A stretch of DNA of 64,000 nucleotides from positions 8,542,320 through 8,606,319 of the forward strand of contig OZ025276.1 in assembly GCA_964019165.1 (NCBI GenBank). Reading direction: 5' to 3'. Below are positions 21,304 through 34,202 of this stretch, in pieces. The stretch is from Mastigias papua. Its lineage: Eukaryota > Cnidaria > Scyphozoa > Rhizostomeae > Mastigiidae. Made by a program: the position numbers and the translations under genes. Each line of letters begins with the position of its first letter. Position 1 is the stretch's first letter. Under the pieces are notes generated by a model. The model worked only from the letters and a program-made list of their open reading frames with translations. It searched no databases and had not been told where the DNA came from.

Positions 21304-22860
21304 AGATGTTTTGGGAGGGTAGCCCTTCAGCCGTAGCTGCTTTTCAAGGGGCCCTCCATCTAAATATACTACAAAATATGAGGTTAGTTCGTAATATTAG
21401 TTCACTCGTAGGCGACACGAACAACATTCATTACGCAATCAGGGGTTTGCCCCACATTTGATCTGATATCCCTATTTTTTTCCTAAAATATCGGCAATAT
21501 ATTTTCGTATTTAACTATTAGGATGATATCGAAACGTCTCTCAACAAACTTGGTAACGCTGGCAATTAATGATGCACGTTATTAGAACATTCTTATTGGT
21601 GAAGTACCATATTGCCACGGGTAGATTAACTGAAGAGGATATTTCTACCGAAAATATTGTTTGATGATCCTGAAGAAACATCCCGATAGAATGAATTGCA
21701 AGTTTTTTTGTTGTTGCTATAAAGCAGAACATAGATATATTGTCTTTTCCCGCCAATTATTTTGACGGTCTCCGTTTATCCTGTGCTTTAGGCATCTTCA
21801 GTTTATCCATAGAAATTGGATTTATCATAGAAGATTCCTCATTGTATGTAACATCCTCGTTTCTATAGTCTAATGTAATTTGCTCTTGTGCTGAGGGTTT
21901 CTCCAGGAAAGACAACAAGACTCAATTGAATTGACCGCATCCAGCTGCAATTAGATTTTCACAGGATCCGCCCCCATAGCAGGGTGAAAATTACTTTTTT
22001 GTGGCTGACGGGTGCCACTAAGTTTAGAAATTCACGTCTAGGAAGCATTCTTGATGTAAATAGATAAAGTCATGTCCGAAAAGAAGGGAAATATGCAATT
22101 ACATTTTAGATTTATGAGTGGAGCCTGAAGGAAAATTTCCGAAGACCACTTCCATTTCCTACCAGAAACACTTTCTTTAAATAGTATATCTCCATAATCT
22201 TGTTATATTTTGCATGACATTTCGTATCTGCCTACCCACTAGTTCTTACACCATTAAGTTTTATTTTCAAGCTCGCTGTTTGAATTTTCAGGACAACTGT
22301 TGATGGTCAGGGCCCTGAATACAACTGCCGCCACATGTTTTTGGCATTGAAGTTTCATAATTTTACTTCTTCTACTTCTCTACAAGCTATCTTTCAGATC
22401 TTTCTTCGCGTTGAAGCTAGTTTCCTGTTAATCTTGTTTTCTTCAAGTTCGGTCAACTCTTTATAAGTTGACTTGGATTGAAGCCTCTCTTCTCGTTAGG
22501 GTGGTGTCTTTCTTTAGTTTTGTCTCGATAGTCTCCATAGGTCTGTCATTGTTTAATAGCATTTCATAAGGTATTTGAAAACACTTATTTTTAAACGATT
22601 ATGCTTTGCATAGATATCCTAAGGTTGCTTAGAATCAGTTTTCGTGATTTCAATTAGTGGATGGCATGCCTCTCTTATAGATATGTAACAGCTCCGTCTG
22701 ACCAGTGTTTTTGGTGTATCATGTCATTTGATAATTTGAATTAAAATCCAGCTTAGATTTTCTCGTGATTTCGATTAGATTGCTGGAAATAGCTTTCATT
22801 CAAGCGGTGGTAAATTCACTTGCCCACATCTGCGTTAGCTGCCTTTGGGTTAACCGTGCA
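21304..22860. other. Intergenic, no feature seen
   Basis: No coding family or repeat recognised. A CGAAACGT word at 21531 recalls the foldback motif, but no CTGANGA box lies near it. Confidence 0.35.
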
Positions 22861-22870
22861 TTGCCAAACA

Positions 22871-23070
22871 GTGGATGTTTGTATCCATGTGTGTGTATGC
22901 GTGTATATGCGTGTGTATGAAAACATATGTATGCAAATGTATGTGTGCAAACGTATGTATGGAAAAGTATTTACGCAAGCATTTATACCTATACTGTAAA
23001 TATATACGTGTGTATCTATAGGTAGGTGAGTATGTTTTATGTATGTAAACATGTCTGTATAAGAATGTAT
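22871..23070. repeat. TATG/TGTG-rich degenerate microsatellite
   Basis: Alternating purine-pyrimidine words (GTGTGTATGCGTGTATATGC, ATGTATGCAAATGTATGTGT) cover about 200 bp. The two His/Tyr-rich minus-strand frames here are products of this composition. Confidence 0.8.
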
Positions 23071-24559
23071 GTAAACGTTGTGGGTGAGACTCCTTCATTC
23101 TTAGTTATCCTTTGCCCAACAAATTAATTCAGTTGAAATTGAAAAGCTGGTTACAAAAAGGAAGGAGTCACTTTTCTCTCGATTGATTTTGACACAAGTC
23201 TTGTACTAGTCTATCTTTAATGAGGGAAATAGAAGCCACCGTATGATCGTCTTCATGTTATTGAGTTACTCGGTGTGTTTGCACCTGCTACATTGTTGGG
23301 TTCCATATTAGCACAAAAGAACTGAATACAGAGGGGACTCACTTTTTTCACTGTAAATCAGCTTGGTCTTTTATTCATACTGAGGTGGTAGTGCTCCTCT
23401 TAACATTTTTCCACGATATTCTAGCAATAGGGACCCAATTTCGTGAAAGTATTCAATGGGAAGAGGTTCGTCTTTCAACCTGGGTCCATCCAGAGCGTCA
23501 TTTTTATGAATTTTGTTACGCTGTCGGTTCAAATCGTTAAGCAATAGAGTTCGTTTACAGAACTTCACTAATCCGCTAGGCAATGACAGGGCCGGGCTGA
23601 CTGACTTGGTTTGTGCCTGTATTTAAGAAGCTACACCCATTAGAAAGGCACAGTTTCAGATCATTTGTTACAGTTCACGAAGATGGTTAGGTCTTTTTTG
23701 TTCATTGCATATTGTCACGATGTGATTTTGAAGCACGTTATAGCTTTTCTAGTATAGAGAGCTGTCTGGCCATGACATTGCAAGTAAACACAAGCTTTTC
23801 TTCTTCATAGGGAATTCTTTCAATCAATGGAAAAGTGCACCGACAAAGGTTGCTCTCATAGCTGTCTGTTTTCAAGTTCAGTTGTTGGGTCTTTACTATG
23901 GTTTCAAGTTGTATCGGGCTTGGGGGAACAAAGGAAGGAAAGACCGATAAGGATTAAAACCATTAAGCTGTACCTGTTTGTGTGTAAATTATGTTCTTTT
24001 ATTATATAGTAATTTAAACTGGTATGTTCCACTTTGCAATATTGTTGCTGTAGTATTGCTTGGTGTATTTGATGGCTGCAACCTTGTGGAAATGCACATG
24101 CTGTTAGTTGTAGCGAACTTTGCAAAAATTGCTAAAATCTGACTACAGGACAGTACTCTCAGAAAAGCTAGAGAATGTAAGTAGATACAAGTGTCATGTA
24201 GTCAATGTTTTTGTTCCTCTGTTATTTGCTATAACGTATTTGACAGCAACCAGAGACTTCCTATTGACAGTTAATTTTCTAAACTGGATGGAAACATGCA
24301 TTTTGGGGCACCTAACCATGTCTACATGCCATACATAGAGTGTTGCCTAGTGGAAAGCTTGACAGAAGTTTTATAATGTGATAATATGAATAGGTAGGAG
24401 AGGAGTAATGAAATCAGGCCAGCCATTCATTTTGATTACGCCACTCGCTTGCTGCTGTAAATATGTGATATGTATATGCAGTACTGTGAGGGAGTATTTG
24501 GCTTTTGGAAAAGGAACATATCGGATTTGCTGCCGTTAGCGCGAAATGTAAAGATATTT

Positions 24560-24612
24560 GCCTTACGTTCTGTGGGCCACTAGTTTGCTTTCCTACGTTC
24601 TGTGGGCCACCA
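24560..24612. repeat. Short direct duplication
   Basis: TACGTTCTGTGGGCCAC occurs twice, about 31 bp apart. Confidence 0.8.
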
Positions 24613-25723
24613 CTTTTTTACACGAGTTATTAACCGAAGCATAGGCTGGTGCTGACATGGTTTCATGAGAGTCACGCTATTGCTGGTGCTGTGTGTGAAT
24701 TTAGCCTGAAAACAAGAGCTCTGAGAACTCTATTGAAATATACTGATCAATTGGCTCTCAAGAACCTACAAAGGAATGAATCCCCCTAAACAACATTATT
24801 TAGAACTTGTAAGTAGACTCTCTTTAAAAATCTCTGAACTCTGGCCTTTTCAAGTTTGCGCTAATGAAACCTCAAAGAGTTTTACCACAACCGAATTATT
24901 GAAGAATTCTATGCTAAAATCAATAAGACTTGTCTATAATTTCTGGATTTCAATTTTGTGCGAGGAAGAACAATTAAAGCTTTCTTTTGAGCGAAGCGGG
25001 AAGTTTAATCAATGCTGATTACGATGTGCTTTTAGGAGCGAACGGTAGAACACATCAACCACATTGTGAGAATGCGATGGAAGATAGCTGTTTTTAAGTT
25101 GATTTTCAGAATGTTGCCTCAATAGCATTGCTTCCAAGCTGTCTAGACTGTTAATTAGCGCAAGGATTTGGTAGAACTGCAGAATTTGTCGGCGCTGCTT
25201 GAAAGCACGCTGCACATGTATAAACGTTCTGAAGATTTGTAACGATTTTTGAATCTGATCAAGCCAGGTTTGGTGTTGTCTTGCTAAAGAGTTTCTGTAC
25301 GACGACTATCCACGGGGACCCAAGGTTTAGAGAAATTGCACATCATCATAGGAGCCAATGTTCCTTCAATTGTACCAAGGTGAGAATGACATTGTCCCTT
25401 TTCAGACATTTATCTTAAAGCTCTTCTATGAATGTTCATGATAATCGAGGAACCATTAGTCCTTTCATAATTTATATGGAGCATGCTTTTGAGTGAATTT
25501 TTGTTTTTGTTGTCGAGTAGCAAAGTTAGAGCCTTTGACTGCTATTCGGAAGATTGATGGTTTGAGCTATGATTTTACATGCTCGCTCACTCTCCGTCCA
25601 GCAGAAAATAGGTACAATATAGCAAAACTTAGGAGATACAGGCGATGAGGAAAGGTACGAGCCACCCTACTTCACTATGCCGATATATAGATATATAGAT
25701 TTATAGATATGAAGATATATAAA

Positions 25724-25847
<124 letters not shown>

Positions 25848-25928
25848 AACTAATCCTAAGCCGCATCCACAACGTATATAAATTACATAAAGAGAATAAA
25901 CCACAAATATACTATCCTTTAAGTAAAC

Positions 25929-25929
<1 letters not shown>

Positions 25930-25968
<39 letters not shown>
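25930..25968. repeat. Short (TA)n microsatellite
   Basis: About 39 bp of TA, 85 bp downstream of the longer tract. Confidence 0.97.
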
Positions 25969-25971
<3 letters not shown>

Positions 25972-26282
25972 ACTATTACTTCTACGCAGTAATATATGGA
26001 GAGAGCTTCAGTTTTCATGTTTAATATTTTTAATATTTGATGACAAATTATTAATTGCTTTCAGTTAAACACATAGGTGTCTAGTAATAGTACACTGCCT
26101 ATGGATTTTTCTTAAGTACAGTTTTCAGATCCTTAACCTCTTTAGCCAACTGGTTTTGGGTTTCTTGTAATTCTCTCATAATTTCTTATTATGTCCACTT
26201 TGCACATTGGATCTTTGGAAAGCGGTTTCTTTTTGATGAAATGTGCTCTGGTGATAGATGAGCAGAAGGTTACTCACTGCAG

Positions 26283-26463
26283 CATAGCCGCCAAATGTTT
26301 GAGAGGTCTGGTCAGGTCTATTTTCTCCTAACCTCAGTCATCATGCAAAATGAGCCTATGGTTAGCTGTGAAGCGCATATGCGATCAGAACCCTGCATGC
26401 CGATTGGTCAATTATGTTGGGAGAATGCAGACCTGATCAGACCTCTTAAACATTTAACGGCTG
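26283..26463. mobile_element. Small MITE, about 33-bp terminal inverted repeats
   Basis: The left end GCCGCCAAATGTTTGAGAGG and TCTGGTCAGGTCT is mirrored on the right: reverse complement GCCGTTAAATGTTTAAGAGG and TCTGATCAGGTCT. The 175-bp body has no coding sequence. Target duplication was not resolved. Confidence 0.65.
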
Positions 26464-27311
26464 TGTTATCCACTATAATATATGCTTAAACCATACAAAG
26501 ATTGGTCGATACCTGTGCCGTCCTTGGCCTGTGTTGCTTCGAATTGTGAGTGACTTCTGATCATAAAAGTAAGGCATGATTTTTGTTTTTTTTATTTCAT
26601 ATCTTGCAGTTTGTTCTCCAATTGGGCGCTGTTCGTTCTGTATTTTGTTGTTGTTTAGATACACTGCAGCTCAAATCCATTATAATTAACTGATTCTTAG
26701 GGCTTATTTCCAAAGGCTACACCGTAGAACTGAGGTTTAGCGTTGTAATCACTCAATTTTTCTTCTAAGGAAAATAATGCTTATTCTAAATCTGTATTTA
26801 TTTGGCTGACTAGTAGTAATAACCAATTTATGACCATGAAAATCAGGCTTCCAAAAGCAGCGTCGGCTGTGAGTGCTTGTGCAATAATTGATTACCTATA
26901 TTTTTGGAAGGGTTTACATTTTCATACGTGCATTGCTAGTGCTGTACTACAGACTGAGTTATTTACGATCTGTCAACCGTTTTGCAGCCTTGTTGTATGC
27001 ACTTGATTTTAAAATCGAATCTTGTCATTAACAGCGGTAAATGCAAGGTGTTTAGAGAATTAGATAAACACATCTTTTAGCAACCATTTCATAACCTAAA
27101 GTTTATTGTCTGTGATCGGATTTTGTTTTTCGCGGTTGTGAAATTACTGAAAGCATATTTGACCGCTCCTACCAATTAAGCGTACTTAACTTAAAGTGCC
27201 CAGCTAGGCGCACACGAGAAGATTTTACTTCATGAGGCTGTCTTTCGTGGTACATCTCTAACGCAATTTGCTACTGTTTGCGGGTAAACGTGTACAGAAG
27301 TTTAATCATTC

Positions 27312-27900
27312 GTGACCAAAATCCAAATATTCAACACATTTAATTATTTTTCCTTTCGTGACACTTCGCTTCTTATGTTGGCAAATGAAGGTAATGTGCT
27401 TGTGGTTGTTGGCTATAGAGCACGAGTTCCTTTAACCGTTTTAATGCAAGCATTGATGATAAATATTGGCTCTAGTCCCGTGAAATTGTTTCATGAGTGG
27501 GTAGCATTTATGAATTTATGGCTTGGAATGGATATGAATGAAAATAGATTAAGACCCTTCCGCGTGTCAGCATTGAATCCATTGGATCATAGATATTTCT
27601 ATGTTTTGAAAATGGCAGTTTGAATTGATGGTTCATCAATATAGAAGTGTGAGACATTTGAGTTTAATAATGTCTGCTTCGCAATATGGTCTCATGACCA
27701 GCTGTGAACAAATTGCTTTTATTCGCTGCCGCACAAGTGAAGCAACATCTCCCAGTTCATCTCATGAAGAGCGACACCATAAGTGCTCATGTTTTAATGA
27801 CTCAGAGAAAGTTTGCTATATCATCGTTCCTTTTGATTCCCCAGTCATTTTAAGGCCACATGAGATGACTTATGTGGGATATCGAATAAACTATAGTTGA
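27312..27900 (+). pseudogene. Possible coding relic, two overlapping frames
   Basis: Two successive open frames (27312-27623, 103 codons; 27625-27900, 91 codons) in different phases. The second reads SASQYGLMTSCEQIAFIRCR .. VCYIIVPFDSP, a pattern reminiscent of the YG-L-T-x-x-E-x-x-F-I segment of some nuclease/kinase-type proteins. Not firmly recognised; could be a frameshifted transposon or captured gene. Confidence 0.2.
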
Positions 27901-28438
27901 TTGTCAAAAATCTGGATGAATATTAGATTATTATAAAAACTCAGGATAGTTAAGAATATGTTGGATAAAAACAAATGGTCTTCAGTTAATGTTAGGTACG
28001 TCGTGACTACAGATAGAAACCTTTTTTCAATCTTCCTTAAATGTTGGACGAAGACTAGAACCTCAGATAATGCTGACGAATATTAAATAGATTATTATTT
28101 TCAAGCTTTTCTGCTAGCTGCATCTACTGCCAGACCTTTGAATGGCTTGAAACATGTAACACGAATGGCTTCACGTGAGCATCCATTCAACTCTCTTTGC
28201 CACGTTGTATTGTATTGATCGCTTCACTCTTCTTTCACAGGAATCTTTACTTCTGGTTCATTTCTATATCTCTCATAGTTTGTTCACGTTGTGGGCACTG
28301 AGAGATTTATAGGACTGTCACACTACATGTCTTTTATAAGACAAATTTTTTCCCTTCAGCCTGGATATTTCTTAATATTTTGTCAAATCCAGCCTTAAAT
28401 GTTTGCTGGCTATATATTTCAGTTCACCTTTCGATCGT

Positions 28439-28519
28439 TGTCCGACGTTTCATACTCTGACAAGTGTCGGACGAAAAAAGCTTTCAGTATGCTACAAGAA
28501 TGTTCGCGCTTTTCGTGCC
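28439..28519 (+). mobile_element. Half-copy of foldback family B
   Basis: GTCCGAC, then CTGACAA (28457-28463), GTGTCGGAC and GAAAAAAGCTTTCAGTATGC, followed by a diverged TGTTCGCGCTTTTCGTGCC. It equals one arm plus the centre of the element at 20098-20256. Confidence 0.75.
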
Positions 28520-28951
28520 TCAAATGTTTCTTAAGTGTTTCTTAAAATTCTTGAAATTTCCTATAGCAGCAAGGCAACTATGAGATAAGAAATTGGAGTT
28601 TTAGTCAAGAACATTTGAGAGATAGATGTTGTTTGTATTTTTTTCCAGTTCAATTAAAATTTTCTCCCAAAAACAGATTTTTCAACTTTGCTTTTGAAAC
28701 TCAGCCTGCTTGTGTTTCTTAATTGTTTGTTAATTTCTGCCTGATTGGAGCCTCATGTTTCTTATATACTTCTTTCTTATAAAACAGCGTGTATATTGCG
28801 AGCAAGGCTGTGGATTGTTCCTGTGTAACGCATAGAGTCATCAACATAATTATTAACAGGCCTTGTTCAGCAATGCTGTGATAAGTGATTTGGAAACAAT
28901 ACCCAGATTTCCTGATTTAAATTACAACCAACTATAGCGATGGTAAAAATG
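28520..28951. other. Spacer before the satellite array
   Basis: No recognised feature. Confidence 0.4.
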
Positions 28952-29960
28952 AATGATCAATAGCAATGATAGCCGCAACTGACAAGTGCAAGTCATCAAT
29001 ATTGATAATCATTGATCGATTGGAGAGATCAGTTCCAATGATCATTTGCAGTGACTTGTCCAATGATCAATAGCAATGATAGCCGCAACTGATAAGTGCA
29101 AGTCATCAATATTGATAATCATTGATCGATTGGAGAGATCAGTTCCAATGATCATTTGCAGCGACTTGTCCAATGATCAATAGCAATGATAGCCGCAACT
29201 GATAAGTGCAAGTGATCAATATTGATAATCATTGATCGATTGGAGAGATCAGTTCCAATGATCATTTGCAGTGACTTGTCCAATGATCAATAGCAATGAT
29301 AGCCGCAACTGACAAGTGCAAGTCATCAATATTGATAATCATTGATCGATTGGAGAGATCAGTTCCAATGATCATTTGCAGCGACTTGTCCAATGATCAA
29401 TAGCAATGATAGCCGCAACTGATAAGTGCAAGTGATCAATATTGATAATCATTGATCGATTGGAGAGATCAGTTCCAATGATCATTTGCAGCGACTTGTC
29501 CAATGATCAATAGCAATGATAGCCGCAACTGATAAGTGCAAGTGATCAATATTGATAATCATTGATCGATTGGAGAGATCAGTTCCAATGATCATTTGCA
29601 GTGACTTGTCCAATGATCAATAGCAATGATAGCCGCAACTGACAAGTGCAAGTCATCAATATTGATAATCATTGATCGATTGGAGAGATCAGTTCCAATG
29701 ATCATTTGCAGCGACTTGTCCAATGATCAATAGCAATGATAGCCGCAACTGATAAGTGCAAGTGATCAATATTGATAATCATTGATCGATTGGAGAGATC
29801 AGTTCCAATGATCATTTGCAGCGACTTGTCCAATGATCAATAGCAATGATAGCCGCAACTGATAAGTGCAAGTGATCAATATTGATAATCATTGATCGAT
29901 TGGAGAGATCAGTTCCAATGATCATTTGCAGTGACTTGTCCAATGATCAATAGCAATGAT
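28952..29960. repeat. 110-bp satellite, nine copies, 330-bp higher-order period
   Basis: Nine full units of 110 bp plus a 20-bp partial (29941-29960). Units differ at three diagnostic sites: GACAAG/GATAAG, AGTCATC/AGTGATC, and CAGTGAC/CAGCGAC. Units 4-6 and 7-9 carry the same ordered triplet of states, and units 1-3 nearly so, which makes a three-unit higher-order repeat. GATCA/TGATC words are dense, so each unit can fold on itself. Confidence 0.97.
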
Positions 29961-31544
29961 TTATACGTGTGATCAACGCCGGTCATCTGTACATTGCCTT
30001 TACAGTTGGCACTATCAGTGCTGTTACTGTTATGGCAAAGTCCTACTGGTATGATAGAGGGGTACTGCACCCCCTCCACCCAGTTATCAAAAAAGGGATT
30101 TAATCGGGCAAATTAACGTATTATTGCACACTTTTACTTCTGCTTTGAGCACTAGCATAGTATGAAGTTTATGAACAGAAGTAAACGTTTCATGGCTTTT
30201 GTTCCCAGCTTTTTGACTCAGTCTTCATTTCTCAGGTATGACATACCTTTTCATCAACTAGTCCGCCCATTTTCGTTGGACATCTATACTTCCCGTTCCC
30301 CAAATGGAAAAAGTCTCTGGCTTTTGGTAGTGTTTTTAAGGACTGTGTTACTGTGCATTCGAGTGTAACTGAAGTACTTAGGACATATAAGGTATTTTGA
30401 TAGTTAGACGATATTCGTTTGTTATCAAATTGTTTTTCACGCTTGGCAATGTATATTTCAGCAGGCAGTTTTCGAAATGCGTTTAGGCTAAAGATTCAGT
30501 TCGTACACGTTCTATATCAGATGCAGGCATATAGGAAACACGAGGCTCAAATCAGTCAGAAGCTAAAGAAACATATAAGAAACACAGGCAGTCTGAAGAT
30601 CAAAACTTAACTTAAAGCAACTCGGTTTACAAGAAAACCTTCTATTAAATTGAAAGCAAGATCATCATTTAAACTCTACACGCACTTTAGCAATAACAAT
30701 AAAGTCGATTGAAACACTGAATTGCCGATTCGCCTTGATGAGTTTTAAGATGCATCTAAGATACGTGGAAGTGGAAAAAGCGGAAGCCCTGGTGACGTCA
30801 TTATAAAATATAAAAGTTATAAAAGAATCATTTCATGGTTTTTGAGGATCTCTCAGGTATGGGGTCCGGGGCAATCTGCTTCACCTGTCCCCTCTCGGTG
30901 GGCCTGGAAAGATGTAAGGCTGGATTGGACAGAGTATTAAGAAACGACCACGCTGAAAGTAGAAAGTTTTGTTTCTTACATGAAGGAAAGCGTCCAGAGG
31001 TTATGTAGATGATGCTGGATAACGAAGGAAATGCGTTGTTCGGTTTTCATCGGTATGCATGTTTTTTATCCATAAAAGAGTACATCACAAATTTACAATA
31101 CTACTTAACAATACTCTTACACCACAAGCTACAATACCACTGAATGATACTGCGGGAAGCAAACGACCATGACTTAGCCGGGGTCATTTAGACAGAAAGA
31201 TACATAAAATAGAGTCAGAAATAGGTCAGATGCCACGAGAACGAAATGATCTGTGAACGAAGCATTTGGTTTTTAGGTGTATACTCTGCGAACGAATCAA
31301 AATAAAAGATATCTGTGTAGTACAGATATTGTTGCAGACACTGCTTGGCAACTAACCTGAAGTGATTATTGCATACTCTATGACGAAGGACAAAAGAAAA
31401 AAATCTAATACAAACAAAAATAAGACATATATACACATACACATTTTGCTGTTTGTTAAGGTTTTATCGTTGTTTTTGCCTTAAGCCGTTTAACTCTTGC
31501 GTCACGTTGTTTTAGCGATTTTAAGGAAAGGGTATGTTTTCGCT
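29961..31544. other. Intergenic, no clear feature
   Basis: Short open frames at 30162-30368 and 30419-30610 have no family. The C-rich inverted stretch GGGGTACTGCACCCC lies at about 30059-30073. Confidence 0.35.
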
Positions 31545-31716
31545 AAATCAAAATTCCACGACCAATTTTCTATGACAATTTTCTATGCCAAATCTCCTTG
31601 CTCGTGTAGATGGTCAGCTAGTTTCATTTGACAAGTTTTTCATTGACAAGTAGATTTGCCCGTGTAAATTAGCAACAAGTTTCATTGACAAGTTTTTACT
31701 GTCCAAACGGCCAGCA
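31545..31716. mobile_element. MITE copy, TTGTCATA/CACGAGCAA family (degenerate)
   Basis: Carries TTTTCTATGACAATTTTCTATG, GCTCGTGTAGATGG and several TTGACAAGTTTTT words, in the layout of the better copy at 31940-32134. Confidence 0.55.
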
Positions 31717-31733
31717 GTGTTTGAAGGCTAGCC

Positions 31734-31830
31734 TTACTCTTTGCGTCTCTCTGACTTTGAATTCCATTGATTTTCGCGACTTTGAAGAGCTTCTAGAAGT
31801 ATTGTTGTGACCTGGCGGCTCTCAAACATT
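31734..31830 (-). pseudogene. Possible MADF/Myb-like transposon fragment
   Basis: The minus strand reads TTILLEALQSRENQWNSKSE-RRKE. The LIEA..xRE.xWNxxS pattern resembles the start of MADF/Myb-like DNA-binding domains carried by PIF/Harbinger elements. It lies between the two MITE copies, so the whole 31545-32134 block might be one decayed element. Only about 30 residues support this. Confidence 0.3.
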
Positions 31831-31939
31831 CTATTTACAGCCATTAGGATAAACATGAATTGGTGTGAAGAGCCCGGCCATGCTAGATGCGAGGGTTTTG
31901 AGGTCTGGGACTTAGTAAAACTTGTCAAATGCATTTCCC

Positions 31940-32134
31940 AAGCCGTTTACACGAGCAATTTTATATATGACAATTTTTTATATGACATGTACGCTTGTCC
32001 AAAAGCTGGAATGCCAGTTTTTGAAGAAGTGCACTTGTCATATGAAAAATTGTCATATGGCTCCATCTCCACGAGCCAGTAAAACTTGTCATAGAAAAAA
32101 TTGTCATAGAAAATTGCTCGTGGAACATAGGCTT
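31940..32134. mobile_element. MITE copy, TTGTCATA/CACGAGCAA family
   Basis: The left end AAGCCGTTTACACGAGCAAT then TTTATATATGACAATTTTTT is mirrored by the reverse complement of the right end (AAGCCTATGTTCCACGAGCA then ATTTTCTATGACAATTTTTT). About 195 bp with terminal inverted repeats of about 45 bp. Open frames across it on both strands are repeat artefacts. Confidence 0.75.
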
Positions 32135-33108
32135 TAAACTTAAGGCTAAATTTAGCTGACGCAAAAATTATACGGCCTAGGCTATTGTATGAAATAGAAC
32201 AGCTAAGTACGACAGTAACCATTGTAGTTGCCAATAGAACCTTTGAAACTGTTTTAGCTCGGAAAAATACAGTTACGAGCTTCGGTAGTATTTTTAGACT
32301 TCAACATTGCTTCCTCATAATATATAGTCATACAACTATGATTACTTGCATTAATCTTTTGTCAGAATCATTACTATCACTGATACACATTTCATAAATA
32401 AAAATAGAAGCGATGTAGCATACTTATCAAATGGCTGCTCATGAAAGTAGTGTCGCTAAAATATTAATTATCACCATCATCATCTCCTTCTTGTTAATCA
32501 TTTTCCATGGAGGCAGCTAATCAACTTAACGCATGTAGCAGTTTTGATATTCATCAGAAATCTCTTTAATCTGAAAAGTCTTCTTGCATGTCAAAGGTAG
32601 ATAGTTTCCTATGGTAACATGTAGCTCTATAGTTTTTTGGCTTTAAGAGCTTGCATTTTGAGTTTCGTGAATAACTGTTAATCGGCAGCTTTGCTCATTC
32701 AAATTTTGCCTTGGTGACAACTTAAGTAATCCTCAAGTATTACTCTGAATATTCTAGGAACCGCTGTTGACCTGGTAGACCATCTGAAAAGGGCATTTAT
32801 CTGATGAAAAACTAATGAATTAAACTGAGGAAAGGTGAGTTTCATTCTTTGAATACTATTAGCAGGCTTATATTTAGTACGGCCAGTAACACATTATGTC
32901 TTAGTATATTATGTAGAAGGTCTGACATTCTTTTGGGTTCAATGACGCTGATTTTGGGGTTTGGTTTGAGTTGGGATGAGATTGTGTTTGGAATTAGGAT
33001 AGTTCAGTTTTCATCTAAACTTTATGGAGTAAATTAAGCACAGATCATCATTTGGCCTGGCGTGTGTAATAGTTTTCCTGCGAAGTTATCATGAATTATC
33101 TTTGCTGT
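32135..33108. other. Intergenic, no feature seen
   Basis: No recognised coding or repeat structure. Confidence 0.35.
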
Positions 33109-33175
33109 GTCGGACGAAAACAGATTTTCAGTATGCTTAAAGAATGCTCCCGCTTTTTCGAGCTACTGTGAAACT
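33109..33175 (+). mobile_element. Half-copy of foldback family B
   Basis: GTCGGACGAAAACAGATTTT, then CAGTATGCTTAAAGAATGCT and CCCGCTTTTTCGAGCTACTG, matching the outward arm of family B. The CTGANGA box is missing at this copy. Confidence 0.7.
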
Positions 33176-33966
33176 ATCTTTGCGTTATTGAGCTAAATTA
33201 AAGCTTCTTTATTACTGTAGGTATTAGCCATGAACTTGCTCATGCCGCCTGTCTGAATTGATGTTTATGTAGATGATGTTTTCTTGGGCGTATTCTGAGC
33301 AGTGTTATTAATCGGGACGATTCTGACTTGTTTCCACGGGACATTGAGCGAACTTTGGGTGAAGAAGCAACTAATGCAAAAGTCGGTTTATAGGATGCTG
33401 TACATAATAGATTTGCAAGGTTAAAATAAGTTAGAACTAAAATTGAATATCCCAAATTTGAAATATCTTAGGATCTATTTATATGCGTTGAAGAACTATT
33501 GAAGCGCTTTCTCTATTGAAACTATCGAAATCTTTTTCTTTATGGAAGACTTTCAGATTTGATATTGTTTTTCGTTTGGGTGTTAGCCTGTTTCAGATGC
33601 AAACTCAATCAAAGGGGTAACATATTTAGTCAGCTGTCATTCTTAAAAGTGGGATTCATGTATTGGCATTTGAATTCCGCAATATTGGAGAGATTTTATA
33701 TTATTATGTGCAGAGCACGCCTCTAGCATGTCCAAGCTCGGTATTGATTCTGTCAAATTATTACGACAGATTTGTCGATGCAAAATTTTAATATTACGAT
33801 ATGTAACGTAGAAGTTCAGAATTGTCATGCAGTTTTAGTATGTAAAAATAACTATGATTCCTTTCTTTACCCATATACTATAATTTTAGTAAGATAGTAC
33901 TGATAGTACTAGAGCATTGGTAATCAAACGGCAGCTGGTTTGTGAGAAATCTTCTTGTACCTAAAG

Positions 33967-34194
33967 CCGAGATAGGCAACCTTTTAAGAGGTTGGACCAG
34001 ATCAGTCAGATCTTTCCATCAAGCGGGCCAAAGGTACACTAAACTTAGCAATGCTTTGCACTAGCCAGAACCTGATATAAACTATTCTACACTTCAATGA
34101 TGTTAACAACGGCTGGGTCATCTACTCGCGGGCCGCATAAGTTCCCTTCGCGTTCCAGACTGTGTACCGCGGGTAGTAGGTTCCCCACCCCGTG
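33967..34194. mobile_element. hAT-like MITE with 8-bp target duplication
   Basis: The left end CCGAGATAGGCAACCTTTTA and the reverse-complemented right end CACGGGGTGGGGAACCTA are diverged forms of the CAGGGGTGGGCAACCT hAT terminus. Flanks ACCTAAAG (33959-33966) and ATCTAAAG (34195-34202) agree at 7 of 8 positions. GCGGGCC words near both ends are also typical. Length 228 bp; no transposase. Confidence 0.72.
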
Positions 34195-34202
34195 ATCTAA
34201 AG

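Noticed and set aside
30410..30500. JAGN1 last exon carrying an HAWQ motif
   Set aside because: VFHAWQCIF is seen in one frame, but a stop lies 11 codons upstream, no pyrimidine-rich acceptor precedes it, and the needed hydrophobic segment is missing. The 19435-19565 candidate fits phase and length better.
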